Source of the DNA: Aquabacterium sp.
Lineage (GTDB): Bacteria; Pseudomonadota; Gammaproteobacteria; Burkholderiales; Burkholderiaceae_C
NCBI GenBank assembly: GCA_029865965.1
Contig: JARXAJ010000062.1
Span: forward strand, 1-38,265
Length of the DNA: 38,265 nucleotides
Direction: 5' to 3'
In this document: positions 9,540-20,861 of the stretch, piece after piece
How positions within the stretch are numbered: the stretch's first letter is position 1
Layout: each line of letters starts with the position of its first letter
The notes under the pieces: generated by a model
The model's input: the letters and a program-made list of their open reading frames with translations, nothing else
Told to the model about the DNA's origin: nothing
The model's database searches: none
Program-made: the position numbers and the translations under genes

Positions 9540-9971
9540 ATGGCAGGCATGGACACCCACCACATCGTCTGCGCCCATTGCGGCGCCACCAACCGCCTGC
9601 CGGCCGACCGCCTGGCCGACGACCCCAACTGCGGCCGCTGCCACCAGGCGCTGCTGACCGGCGCGCCGATCGAACTGGACGACCGCAGCTTCGACGCCTT
9701 CGTGCAGAACAGCAGCCTGCCGGTGCTGGTGGACTTCTGGGCGCCCTGGTGCGGCCCGTGCCGGCAGATGGCGCCGCAGTTCGACGCCGCAGCACGCCAG
9801 CTCAAGGGCCGGGCGCTGCTGGTCAAGGTCAACAGCGACGACAGCCCCCAGACCAGCGCGAAGTTCGCCATCCGCAGCATCCCCACGCTGGTGCGGCTGC
9901 AGGGCGGGGCCGAGCAGCGGCGTCAGTCGGGCGCACTGCCGGCCGCGCAGATCGTGGCGCTGGCCAGCTGA
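9540..9971 (+). CDS. trxC: Thioredoxin 2 (zinc-finger thioredoxin)
   Basis: N-terminal CAHCG...CGRCH zinc-finger motif; VLVDFWAPWCGPCRQMAP active site; start could be 9549. Confidence 0.92.
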   Translation: MAGMDTHHIVCAHCGATNRLPADRLADDPNCGRCHQALLTGAPIELDDRSFDAFVQNSSLPVLVDFWAPWCGPCRQMAPQFDAAARQLKGRALLVKVNSDDSPQTSAKFAIRSIPTLVRLQGGAEQRRQSGALPAAQIVALAS

Positions 9972-10083
9972 GCCTGGTGCCAGCCGGGCGCGTGGGCCCG
10001 GGCCGGCTCAAGCCAGGCGGCATGTGCACCGATAAGCACAGATCGGTGGCCCTCCCGGGCAGCCGAGCCATGCCGGAGACACG

Positions 10084-11232
10084 ATGCAGACCACCACCAC
10101 CATCCACCGCGCCAGCCAAGGCTGGCAGCGCCCGCTGCCCACCGCGCTGGACAGCCCGCAGACCCTGGTGCTGGCCTTCGGTGCCAGCACGCTGGCGCCC
10201 GATGCTGCGGCCTTTGCCGACCTGGCAGCGGCGTTTCCGCAGGCGGTGGTGCTGGGCTGTTCCACCGCTGGCGAGATTGCCGGCAGCCAGGTCAACGACG
10301 GCAGCCTGAGCGTGGCGGTGGCCCGGTTCGACCACACCCGGCTGGCGCTGGCGGTGGCCGATGTGGCGCAGGCCGCGCAATCGGGCAGCGCCGGCGCCCA
10401 GCTGGCACAGCAGCTGCGCGCGGGGGGTGAAGACCTGCGCGCAGTGTTCCTGCTCAGCGACGGCCTGCAGGTCAACGGCACGCCCCTGGTCGACGCGCTG
10501 ACCCGGGGCCTGGGCGCGGGCGTGGCCATCTCCGGCGGGCTGGCCGGCGACGGCAGCGCCTTCCAGCGCACCTGGGTGCTGGCCGGCGGCCAGGTGCGTG
10601 GCGGCTGTGTCGCCGCCGTGGGCCTGTACGGCAACCGCCTGCGCGTGGGCAGCGGCTGCCAGGGTGGGTGGATGGACTTCGGTCCCGAACGCTGCATCAC
10701 CCGCAGCGTGGGCAACGTGTTGTATGCACTGGACGGCAAGCCCGCGCTCGACCTCTACAAGGCCTACCTGGGCGAACTGGCGCAGGGGCTGCCCGGGTCG
10801 GCGCTGCGGTTTCCGCTGTCGATCCGCCGGCCCGGCAGCAGCGCGCCGCCACTGGTGCGCACCATCCTGGCGATCGACGAAGCCGCGCGCTCGCTCACCT
10901 TTGCCGGCGACATGCCCCAGGGCCACGCCGCGCGGCTGATGCGCACCACCAACGACAGCCTGATCGGCAGCGCGGCCGAGGCCTCGGCCCAGGCGGTGCG
11001 GGGCGCATCGGCCCAGGGCGGCGGGCTGGTGGTGTCGGTCAGCTGCGTGGGCCGCCGCCTGGTGCTGGGCGAGCGCACCGAGGAAGAAGTGGAATCGGTG
11101 CTGGAGACAGCCCCCGCCGGCGCCAGCCATGTGGGCTTTTATTCCTATGGCGAGATCTCGCCCGGCGCGGCCGGCGGCGCCAGCGACCTGCACAACCAGA
11201 CCATGACCGTGACCGTGTTCAGCGAGCATTGA
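10084..11232 (+). CDS. FIST-domain signal transduction protein
   Basis: FIST N/C-like features: [56 protein letters not shown] near the C-terminus. Confidence 0.88.
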   Translation: MQTTTTIHRASQGWQRPLPTALDSPQTLVLAFGASTLAPDAAAFADLAAAFPQAVVLGCSTAGEIAGSQVNDGSLSVAVARFDHTRLALAVADVAQAAQSGSAGAQLAQQLRAGGEDLRAVFLLSDGLQVNGTPLVDALTRGLGAGVAISGGLAGDGSAFQRTWVLAGGQVRGGCVAAVGLYGNRLRVGSGCQGGWMDFGPERCITRSVGNVLYALDGKPALDLYKAYLGELAQGLPGSALRFPLSIRRPGSSAPPLVRTILAIDEAARSLTFAGDMPQGHAARLMRTTNDSLIGSAAEASAQAVRGASAQGGGLVVSVSCVGRRLVLGERTEEEVESVLETAPAGASHVGFYSYGEISPGAAGGASDLHNQTMTVTVFSEH

Positions 11233-11248
11233 CCCGTTCCCCCCGGCC

Positions 11249-13132
11249 GTGACCGACAACCTGCACCCGCTGCTGCAGCGCCAGCTGCGCCGCCTGGGCG
11301 TGGACCCGGCTGGCCCACCGCCGGGCGCCGATGCCTGGGCACAGTTGCTGCAGCGGGTGGGCCGGGCCTACACCGACGCCGACGCCGACCGCTACCAGCT
11401 GGAACGGTCGCAGGCCCTGGCCTCGCAGGAGATGGCCGAGCTGCACCAGCAGCTGCAGGCCAGCCAGGCGCGGCTGGCCAACCTGGTGGCGCTGTCGTCC
11501 GACTGGGTGTGGGAGACCGACGCCGGCGACCGCTACACCTACATCTCTGGCGACGTCACCCGGGCCAATGTCGACCCCGGGCAGCTGCTGGGCCAGCCGC
11601 GCCAGGTCGATGTGCTGGCGCCGGTCGAAGGGCATGAGCCCGCCGCCTACCGGGCCGCCGTGGCCGCGCGCCGCCCGCTGCGCGATTTCGTCTACGGCAC
11701 GCCCGGCATCGACGGGCAGACGGTCTACCTGCGCATCAGCGGCGACCCGCAATACGAGGGCGGCCGGTTCACCGGCTACCGCGGCGTGGCCTGCGACGTG
11801 ACCGAGGCCACCGTGGCAGGCCAGCAGGTGCTGCAGCTGGCCCGCTTCGACAGCCTGACCGGCCTGGCCAACCGCAACATGTTCCATGCCGAACTCGACC
11901 GCGCGCTGCGCCGCAGCGCGCAGGACGGCACCGGCTTTGCGCTGCTGTTCATCGACCTGGACCGCTTCAAGTTCGTCAACGACACGCTGGGCCACGACGC
12001 CGGCGACGCACTGCTGAAGGTGATGGCCACGCGCCTGTCATCACTGCTGCGCGGCGCCGACCGGCTGGCCCGGCTGGGTGGCGACGAGTTCGTGGTGCTG
12101 CTCGACCATGTGACCGACCCGGCCACGCTGTCAAAGGTGGCCAGCCGGCTGCTGACCGAACTGGCCGAGCCGCTGGAGCTGGGCGGGCACAGCATGCAGG
12201 TCAGCGGCAGCGTGGGCATCAGCCTGTACCCGGCCGACGGCCAGGACGCGGCCACACTGCTGAAGAACGCCGACAGCGCGATGTACCTGGCCAAGTCGCG
12301 TGGCAAGAACAACTTCCAGTTCTTCACGCCCGACCTGGCCCGGCGCGCCGAGACCTTCTTCGCGATGGAGAACGACCTGCGCCAGGCCATCGACGCCGAG
12401 CAGCTGGTGCTGCACTACCAGCCGGTGTTCAACGCCAGCGACGGCATGCTGTGCGGCATGGAGGCCCTGGTGCGCTGGCAGCGGCCGGGCCACGGCCTGG
12501 TGGCCCCGGGCGACTTCATCCCCCTGGCCGAGGAGAGTGGCCTGATCGTGCCGATCGGCCGCTGGGTGATGCAGGCCGCCTGCCGGCAGCTGCGCGCCTG
12601 GCGCGAGGCCGGCTACAAGCCGCCGCGCTGCGCGATCAACCTGTCGACACGCCAGTTCACCGGCGCCCGGTTGGTCAACGACCTGCAGGATGCGCTGGCC
12701 ACCCATGCGCTGGAGGCCGGCACGCTCGCCGTCGAGATCACCGAAGGCCAGCTGATGGCCGAGCCCGAGCGCGCCGAGCAGACCTTGCTGCAACTGCAAC
12801 GCCTGGGCGTGCAGGTGGCGATCGACGACTTCGGCACCGGCTACTCATCGCTGGCCTATCTGAAGCGCTTCACCGCCAACACGCTGAAGATCGACAAGTC
12901 CTTCGTGCGCGGCCTGCCGCACGACCCGGTCGACCTGGCCATCACCCAGGCGGTGGTGTCGCTGGCGCACAGCCTGCAGATGGCGGTGGTGGCCGAGGGC
13001 GTGGAGACGGCCGTGCAGCTGCAGGCGGTGCAGCAGCTGGGCTGCGACATGGTGCAGGGCTACCACCTGGCACGCCCGATGGCGCCCGAGCAGCTGGCCG
13101 GCCTGCTGCCGCACTGGGCTGCGGCGGCCTGA
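11249..13132 (+). CDS. PAS-GGDEF-EAL cyclic-di-GMP signalling protein
   Basis: GGDEF motif intact ([11 protein letters not shown]) with RxxD (RGAD) five residues before it; EAL intact ([11 protein letters not shown]); [37 protein letters not shown]...[13 protein letters not shown]; 16 bp after FIST gene stop. Confidence 0.93.
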   Translation: MTDNLHPLLQRQLRRLGVDPAGPPPGADAWAQLLQRVGRAYTDADADRYQLERSQALASQEMAELHQQLQASQARLANLVALSSDWVWETDAGDRYTYISGDVTRANVDPGQLLGQPRQVDVLAPVEGHEPAAYRAAVAARRPLRDFVYGTPGIDGQTVYLRISGDPQYEGGRFTGYRGVACDVTEATVAGQQVLQLARFDSLTGLANRNMFHAELDRALRRSAQDGTGFALLFIDLDRFKFVNDTLGHDAGDALLKVMATRLSSLLRGADRLARLGGDEFVVLLDHVTDPATLSKVASRLLTELAEPLELGGHSMQVSGSVGISLYPADGQDAATLLKNADSAMYLAKSRGKNNFQFFTPDLARRAETFFAMENDLRQAIDAEQLVLHYQPVFNASDGMLCGMEALVRWQRPGHGLVAPGDFIPLAEESGLIVPIGRWVMQAACRQLRAWREAGYKPPRCAINLSTRQFTGARLVNDLQDALATHALEAGTLAVEITEGQLMAEPERAEQTLLQLQRLGVQVAIDDFGTGYSSLAYLKRFTANTLKIDKSFVRGLPHDPVDLAITQAVVSLAHSLQMAVVAEGVETAVQLQAVQQLGCDMVQGYHLARPMAPEQLAGLLPHWAAAA

Positions 13133-13133
13133 T

Positions 13134-14549
13134 TCAGGCCTGCAACGGCGCCGGTGACGGCGCCGGCGCCAGCAGCGGCAGCAGGGCCTGCACCTGGGTG
13201 CCTGCGCCCGGCGCGGCCACGATGCTGAGCTGGCCGCCTTCGGCCTGCACCCGGTAGCGCATGCCCACCAGGCCGTGGCTGCCCAGCGCCACCCGGGCCA
13301 GGTCGAAGCCCGCACCGTCATCGGTGACGCGGATGGCCGCCATGCCGCCCTGCTGCGCCTGCGCCACGGTCACGGTCACGCTGGCGGCCTGCGCATGCTT
13401 GGCGATGTTGTTCAGCGCTTCCTGCACCAGGCGGAAGGCGGTCAGCTCGGCCGACCGCGACATCGCCACCGGCGCCAGCGCGGTGTGCAGGCGCACCTGC
13501 AGCCGGTCGGCAAATTCGCTGCACAAGACTTCCAGCGCCGGCAGCAGGCCCAGGTTGTCCAGGCTGGACGGGCGCAGGTCCTCGACGATGCGGCGCTTCA
13601 GTGCGATGCCGCTGTTGAGCGTCTGCACCAGGTGTTCCACCCGGGGCAGCAGGGCCGGGGCCGACTGCTGCAGCCCGGGGCGCAGGCGTGCCACGTCCAG
13701 CTTGGCAGCGGTCAGCAGGGCGCCCAGCTCGTCGTGCAGGTCGCGGGCCAGGCGGGCGCGCTCGTCCTCGCGGGCGGTTTCCAGGTGGCGGGCCAGGTTG
13801 GTCAGCTCGGCGGTGCGGTGCTGCACCTCCACCTCCAGCCGGTCACGCTCGGCACCGATGGCCTGCAGCTGGGCCTGGCGCAGCTGCTCGGCCTGGCGGC
13901 GCTGGCGCAGCACCAGGGCCACCAGCAGCAGGCTCAGCAGGGTGACCAGGGTGATGCCCACGCGGTTGCGCGCCAGGCTTTCAAACACCAGCTGCAACCC
14001 GGCGGCCACGCGGGCGTTCTCGCGCGCCAGCATGCGGTCGGACACGGTGCGGATGCTCACCATCTCGTCGCGGCCGATGCCGGTGAGCAGCAGCTCCTGC
14101 GCGGCCTCGCGCCGGCCCAGCGCGAACATGCCCAGCACCTCGTGCATCTCGCTGAGCTTGGTGCCCACATGGCTGGTCAGGATGCGCAGGTCGGCGGTGT
14201 GGTCCTGCACGTCGGCGTCGTCGCTGCGCTGTGCCAGCAAGTCGGCCAGGCGGGCCAGGCCGCGTTGCACGTCGGCGCGCGCATCCTGATAAGGCGCCAG
14301 GTATTCGGGCCGTGCCGTCAGCAAGTAGCCCCGCTGGCTGGACTCGGCATCGGCCACCCGCCGCACCAAACGCGCAAGCTCCAGCCGCGACTGGCCCATC
14401 AGCACCAGCTCACCCAGCTGGCGCATGGCGCGCTGGTGGCCCAGCTCGCTGATGGCCACCAGCAAGCCCGCCAGCAGCACGGCCAGCGACAGCGCCAGCG
14501 CACCGCTGCGCAGGCGGTGGATCCAGAGGCGGTTGCGCAGGTCCATCAC
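13134..14549 (-). CDS. Sensor histidine kinase, CHASE3-like input and HisKA_3/NarX-type kinase
   Basis: DAESSQRGYLLTARPEYLAPYQDA (CHASE3-like); ERARLARDLHDELGALLTAAKLD; AFRLVQEALNNIAKHAQA; start GTG 14549 or ATG 14546. Confidence 0.9.
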   Translation of the reverse strand: MMDLRNRLWIHRLRSGALALSLAVLLAGLLVAISELGHQRAMRQLGELVLMGQSRLELARLVRRVADAESSQRGYLLTARPEYLAPYQDARADVQRGLARLADLLAQRSDDADVQDHTADLRILTSHVGTKLSEMHEVLGMFALGRREAAQELLLTGIGRDEMVSIRTVSDRMLARENARVAAGLQLVFESLARNRVGITLVTLLSLLLVALVLRQRRQAEQLRQAQLQAIGAERDRLEVEVQHRTAELTNLARHLETAREDERARLARDLHDELGALLTAAKLDVARLRPGLQQSAPALLPRVEHLVQTLNSGIALKRRIVEDLRPSSLDNLGLLPALEVLCSEFADRLQVRLHTALAPVAMSRSAELTAFRLVQEALNNIAKHAQAASVTVTVAQAQQGGMAAIRVTDDGAGFDLARVALGSHGLVGMRYRVQAEGGQLSIVAAPGAGTQVQALLPLLAPAPSPAPLQA

Positions 14550-14588
14550 CTACACTGGACCGCACTTCCACTCAGCGCCAGGCACCAC

Positions 14589-15221
14589 GTGATCCGTGTC
14601 GTGATCGTCGATGACCATGCGGTGGTGCGCGCGGGCTTGCGCCAGTTCTTCAGCGACCAGGTCGACCTGCGGGTGACCGGCGAGGCCGCCAACGGCCGCG
14701 ACGCCCTGGACCTGGTGCGCGCCGGCGATCTGGACGTGGTGGTGATGGACCTGTCGATGCCCGACCAGAGCGGCGTCGATGCGCTGGCCGCGATCAAGGC
14801 CCGCCGTCCAGACCTGCCGGTGCTGATCCTCAGCGGCTACCCCGAGGCCCATTACGCCACCACGCTGCTGCGCCAGGGCGCTGCCGGCTACCTCAACAAG
14901 GAATGCGACCCCGACGAGATCGTCAAGGCGATCCGCACCGTGGCGCGCGGGCGCAAATACATCACCCCGGCGGTGGCCGAGATGCTGGCCGACGGGCTGG
15001 GCGCCGACGCCGACAAGCTGCCGCACGAGCTGCTGTCCGAGCGTGAGTTCCAGGTCTTCCTGCGCCTGGCCAAGGGCGAGACCATCGGCCACATGGCCGA
15101 CAGCATGTCGCTGTCGGTCAAGACGGTCAGCACCTACCGCACCCGGGTGATGGAGAAGATGAAGCTGGCCTCCAACAGCGACCTGACCTATTACGCGCTG
15201 AAGAACGGCCTGATCCAGTGA
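14589..15221 (+). CDS. LuxR/NarL-type response regulator
   Basis: GTG at 14589 inside a longer open frame; IRVVIVDDHAVVRAGLRQFF...DVVVMDLSMPDQSGVDAL; HTH LSEREFQVFLRLAKGETIGHMADSMSLSVKTVSTYRTRVMEKMKLAS. Confidence 0.92.
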   Translation: MIRVVIVDDHAVVRAGLRQFFSDQVDLRVTGEAANGRDALDLVRAGDLDVVVMDLSMPDQSGVDALAAIKARRPDLPVLILSGYPEAHYATTLLRQGAAGYLNKECDPDEIVKAIRTVARGRKYITPAVAEMLADGLGADADKLPHELLSEREFQVFLRLAKGETIGHMADSMSLSVKTVSTYRTRVMEKMKLASNSDLTYYALKNGLIQ

Positions 15222-15252
15222 GCCGGCGCCAGCCGGCGCAGGCCGCGCAGGC

Positions 15253-15747
15253 TCAATGGGCGGCTGCATCGGCCGCCAGCCTGGCGCAGAAGGCGAGCAA
15301 CTCCTCCAGCTCGGCCGACTTGTCGAACACCCGGTGCGCGCCCAGCTGGGCACAGCGGCGGCGCATGTCGGGCGTGGCGTAGTTGGTCAGCACCACCAGC
15401 TGCGCGCCGGGCAGCAGGGCCGGCGCCTGGCGCAGCACCTCCAGGCCGGTACCGGCCTTCAGGAAGATGTCGATCATCATCAGGTCGCAATGGGCGCCGG
15501 GTGACTGCATCCAGGCCACGGCCGTCCGTTCATCCTCGGCCGTGCCCACCACCTGCAGCGGCAACATCTCTTCCAGTGTCGCGATCAGGTTCTGCCGGAT
15601 GATGGGGCTGTCTTCCACGATGAAGCAACGCAGGGGCAGCGACGGCGCCCGGTCGGGCGCAGGCAGGACGCGCATGGGGTCTCGCAGGGGTGCGGTGTGC
15701 CCGGGGGCCACGCTGGCGCGCGGAAGGGATGGCGGAACAGTGGACAC
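15253..15747 (-). CDS. Single-domain response regulator (receiver only)
   Basis: CFIVEDSPIIRQNLIATLEEML...CDLMMIDIFLKAGTGLEVL...QLVVLTNYA...VFDKSAELEEL; no output domain. Confidence 0.87.
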   Translation of the reverse strand: MSTVPPSLPRASVAPGHTAPLRDPMRVLPAPDRAPSLPLRCFIVEDSPIIRQNLIATLEEMLPLQVVGTAEDERTAVAWMQSPGAHCDLMMIDIFLKAGTGLEVLRQAPALLPGAQLVVLTNYATPDMRRRCAQLGAHRVFDKSAELEELLAFCARLAADAAAH

Positions 15748-15937
15748 GTGGCCGGATTATCAACATGCCGGCACCGTGCGGGTAGGCGGCGCTTGGCGCC
15801 CCTTGCTGTGGGCCCCGTCCTACAGGGACGCACGCAACTGACCGCTGCGCGACAGAAACCGTGCCTGCTTCACGCCTAGAGTGCACTTCGCACCTGCCCC
15901 TGCCAGGCACCACCACCCGCACGCCAGGAGTTTCCCC

Positions 15938-17776
<1,839 letters not shown>

Positions 17777-17781
17777 CGGGC

Positions 17782-18750
17782 GTGGACCACCGTTTCATCA
17801 CCATCCCCACCAACGGCACCACGCTGCGCGCTGCGGTGCAGGGCAGCGGGCCGCTGGTGCTGCTGGTGCATGGCTTCCCCGAGGGCTGGTACAGCTGGCG
17901 CCACCAGATGCGCCCGATCGCCGCAGCCGGCTTCACCGCCTGCGCCATCGACGTGCGCGGCTATGGCGGGTCGGCCAAGCCCGCGGCGGTGGCCGACTAC
18001 ACGCTCGAACGCATCACCGCCGACATCGCCGGCGCCGCCGCCCACCTGCAGCCCGGCGCGCCGGCCATCCTGGTGGGCCATGACTGGGGCGCGCCCATCG
18101 TCTGGAACACTGCGCTGGCCCATCCGCAGCAGGTGCAGGCGGTGGCCGGCCTGTCGGTGCCATGGACGGGCATTGCCAAGGCGCCGTTCCTCGACGCCAT
18201 CCATGCCGCCTTCACCGCCCGTGGCCGGTTCTTCTACCAGGTGTACTTTCAGGACGAAGGCGTGGCCGAGGCCGAACTGCAGGCCGATGTGCGTGCCAGC
18301 CTGCGCAAGTTCGTCTACGCCATCAGCGGTGACGCGCCCGATGGCACCTGGCCCAGGAACAAGCCGCATGGCGCCAGGCTGCTGGACGGCCTGCCCGACC
18401 CGCAGCCCTTCCCGGCCTGGTGGACGCCCGAGGATGAAGACCACTTCACGGCCGAGTTCAGCGCATCGGGCTTTCGCGGCCCGCTCAACCGTTACCGCAA
18501 CCATCAGGCCGACTTCGCCTGGCAGCAGCAGTTTGCCGGCCGGCAGATCAGCCAGCCGTCGCTGTTCATCGGTGGCGCGCGGGATCTGGCGTTGAAGATG
18601 CTGCCCGGCGTCGACCCGGTGGCGTTGATGGCGCCACATCTGCCGGGGCTGCGCGGCGCCCACCTGCTGGCCGGCATCGGCCACTGGACGCAGCAGGAAG
18701 CCCCCGACGCCGTCAACGCCCTGCTGCTGCCCTGGCTGCAGGGCCTGTGA
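17782..18750 (+). CDS. Alpha/beta hydrolase, epoxide-hydrolase-like
   Basis: GTG 17782 in ORF 17713..18750; LVLLVHGFPEGWYSWRHQM, AIDVRGYGGSAKP, LVGHDWGAPIVWNTAL nucleophile Asp elbow, GIGHWTQQEAP. Confidence 0.88.
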   Translation: MDHRFITIPTNGTTLRAAVQGSGPLVLLVHGFPEGWYSWRHQMRPIAAAGFTACAIDVRGYGGSAKPAAVADYTLERITADIAGAAAHLQPGAPAILVGHDWGAPIVWNTALAHPQQVQAVAGLSVPWTGIAKAPFLDAIHAAFTARGRFFYQVYFQDEGVAEAELQADVRASLRKFVYAISGDAPDGTWPRNKPHGARLLDGLPDPQPFPAWWTPEDEDHFTAEFSASGFRGPLNRYRNHQADFAWQQQFAGRQISQPSLFIGGARDLALKMLPGVDPVALMAPHLPGLRGAHLLAGIGHWTQQEAPDAVNALLLPWLQGL

Positions 18751-18775
18751 AGCGCAACCAACGAGGATGCCCCCG

Positions 18776-19615
18776 ATGAGCGACAGCGACTTCAACACCC
18801 TGCTGTACGAACTGCCCGCGCCCGGCGTGGCCCGCATCGTGATGAACCGGCCGGCCGCGCGCAACGCCCAGAACCTGGAGATGGGCTACGAGCTGAACGC
18901 CGCCTTCGACCGCGCCGTGGCCGACGACAGCATCAAGGTGATCGTGCTGGCGGCAGCCGACCCACATTTCTCGTCGGGCCACGACCTGCGCGGAGACGGC
19001 GGCGTGGTGCTGGGGCAGCAGCCCACGGTGTCGAACTGGGGCGGCTTTGCCCAGCCCGGCGCGCATGGCCGCTATGCCCGCGAGCAGGAGATCTACCTGC
19101 AGAACACCCGCCGCTGGCGCAACCTGCCCAAGCCGACGATCGCTGCGGTGCAGGGCCGCTGCATTGCCGGCGGGCTGATGCTGGCCTGGGCCTGCGACAT
19201 CATCATCGCCAGCGACGACGCGCTGTTCTGCGACCCGGTGGTGACCATGGGCGTGCTGGGGGTGGAGTGGTTCGTGCACCCCTGGGAGCTGGGCGCGCGC
19301 AAGGCCAAGGAGTTTCTCTTCACCGCCGACAACTGGTCTGCGCAGGAGGCGCACCGCCTGGGCATGGTGAACCAGGTGGTGCCGCGTGCTGACCTGCAGG
19401 ATGCCGTGCTGGCGATGGCCGGCCGCATCGCCGCCAAGCCGGCGTTTGCGCTGGCCATGGCCAAGCAGGCGGTGAACCAGACGCTCGACATCATGGGCCA
19501 GCAGACGGCGGTGGATGCGGCCTTCGGCCTGCACCACCTGTGCCACGCGCACAACAAGGAAGTCTTTGGCACCGTCATTGATCCCGGCGGCATGCCCGCC
19601 GCCGTGAAACGCTGA
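18776..19615 (+). CDS. Enoyl-CoA hydratase/isomerase family protein
   Basis: RIVMNRPAARNAQN, HFSSGHDL, PTIAAVQGRCIAGGLMLAWACDIIIASDDA; ATG 18776 (or 18767). Confidence 0.92.
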   Translation: MSDSDFNTLLYELPAPGVARIVMNRPAARNAQNLEMGYELNAAFDRAVADDSIKVIVLAAADPHFSSGHDLRGDGGVVLGQQPTVSNWGGFAQPGAHGRYAREQEIYLQNTRRWRNLPKPTIAAVQGRCIAGGLMLAWACDIIIASDDALFCDPVVTMGVLGVEWFVHPWELGARKAKEFLFTADNWSAQEAHRLGMVNQVVPRADLQDAVLAMAGRIAAKPAFALAMAKQAVNQTLDIMGQQTAVDAAFGLHHLCHAHNKEVFGTVIDPGGMPAAVKR

Positions 19616-19624
19616 GCAGCCACC

Positions 19625-20725
19625 ATGCCCGACTTCCTGAACGACGACCTCAGCGCGCTGCGCGACCGCGTGGCCAGCCTGGCCCAGGGCCCGCTGGCGG
19701 CGCTGCGCGACGATGCCACGCTGGCACCGGCTGATCTGCCGGCCCGGGTGCGGGCACTGTCCAAGGGCGCCGGCCTGTACGGCCTGACCCAGGCCGACGA
19801 CACACCCGCGCTGGCCCTGCTGGTGGCACGCGAAACCCTGGCGCGCCACAACGTCGGCCACCTGGGCGGCCTGTTCGGCCCCGACGCCGGGGTGCTGGCC
19901 GGCGTGGCCGAACCGCTGCGCAGCAGCCACCTGCTGCCGCTGCTGGCCGGCGACAAGCGCAGCGGCTTTGCCTTCACCGAGCCGACCGACGCGCCCCGCC
20001 CCAGCTGGGCGGCGGCCGACGGAGACCACCTCGTCATCACCGGCCAGAAGAGCTATGTGACCGGCGGCGCCGACGCCGACTTCCTGGTGGCGCTGGTGGA
20101 GGTGGACGGCAGCGGCCCGGCGATGGTGGTGATCGACACCGCGCTGCCCGGTGTCACCATCAGCCGGCGCTTCAGTTCACTGGACGGCAGCCAGCATGCG
20201 GCCTTCCGCTTCGATGCCGTGCGGGTGCCGCGCCACCATGCCATCGGCGCGCCGGGCGACGGCCGCAGCCGGGCGCTGGCCAAGATCAGCGCGGTGCGCC
20301 GCGCGGTGGCGGCCGACGCGGTGGGCACGGCTGCCTGGGCGGTCGACTTCGTCGGTGCCGACCTGCAGCGCGAGCGGCGCGGTGGCAGCAGGGCCGCCAG
20401 CGAGCGTTTGCGCCTGCGCTACGGCGCGATGCGGGTGCAGGCCTATGCAGCGCGCGCCACCGTCTACCGCACCGCCCGCCTGCACGACAGCGGGCAGGAC
20501 GCCGTCAACGAAAGCATCGCCGCCAAGGTGTTTGCCACCGAAGTGGCCGGCCAGCTGGTCGACATGGCGGTGCAACTGGTGGGCGGCGAGGCGCTGGTGA
20601 CCGGCCACCCGCTGGAAGCCGCACTGCGCCGCCTGCGCGCGCTGCGCCTGGCCGAAGGCGAGACCGATGTGCTGCAGGTGAACCTGGCGCGCGGCCATCT
20701 CGACCTGGGCAAGGGCCGGCTCTAG
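19625..20725 (+). CDS. Acyl-CoA dehydrogenase family protein
   Basis: [32 protein letters not shown]-terminal [18 protein letters not shown] aligned with the catalytic YEGTSEIQ region. Confidence 0.87.
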   Translation: MPDFLNDDLSALRDRVASLAQGPLAALRDDATLAPADLPARVRALSKGAGLYGLTQADDTPALALLVARETLARHNVGHLGGLFGPDAGVLAGVAEPLRSSHLLPLLAGDKRSGFAFTEPTDAPRPSWAAADGDHLVITGQKSYVTGGADADFLVALVEVDGSGPAMVVIDTALPGVTISRRFSSLDGSQHAAFRFDAVRVPRHHAIGAPGDGRSRALAKISAVRRAVAADAVGTAAWAVDFVGADLQRERRGGSRAASERLRLRYGAMRVQAYAARATVYRTARLHDSGQDAVNESIAAKVFATEVAGQLVDMAVQLVGGEALVTGHPLEAALRRLRALRLAEGETDVLQVNLARGHLDLGKGRL

Positions 20726-20769
20726 GGTTGACCCTGGGGTTGGGCCGGCTGGCGGCCCTTGGTGCTGTA

Positions 20770-20784
20770 CCGCGTGTGACGCGG
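20770..20784. promoter_or_regulatory. Hairpin upstream of thiolase gene
   Basis: CCGCGT-GTG-ACGCGG in the 136-bp gap between acyl-CoA dehydrogenase stop and thiolase start. Confidence 0.35.
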
Positions 20785-20861
20785 GGCCGGGGGCGGCTGT
20801 GGAAGACTGGCCCGCTCGTTTGTTCCATCCCATCCAGTCCACCCACCGAAAGGCAAACACC

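Noticed and set aside
8125-9657. 510-aa plus-strand ORF opposite the MFS gene
   Set aside because: Gln/His/Gly-rich antisense artefact; opposite strand encodes an evident transporter.
8099-9886. 595-aa minus-strand ORF covering MFS and trxC
   Set aside because: Wrong frame relative to MFS; Gly/Arg/Pro-rich composition without motifs.
9829-11259. 476-aa minus-strand ORF opposite the FIST gene
   Set aside because: Ala/Gln/His-rich antisense artefact.
13275-14588. Upstream extension of the LuxR-type regulator ORF
   Set aside because: The extension is antisense to the CHASE3-type kinase and low complexity; GTG 14589 gives a normal receiver N-terminus.
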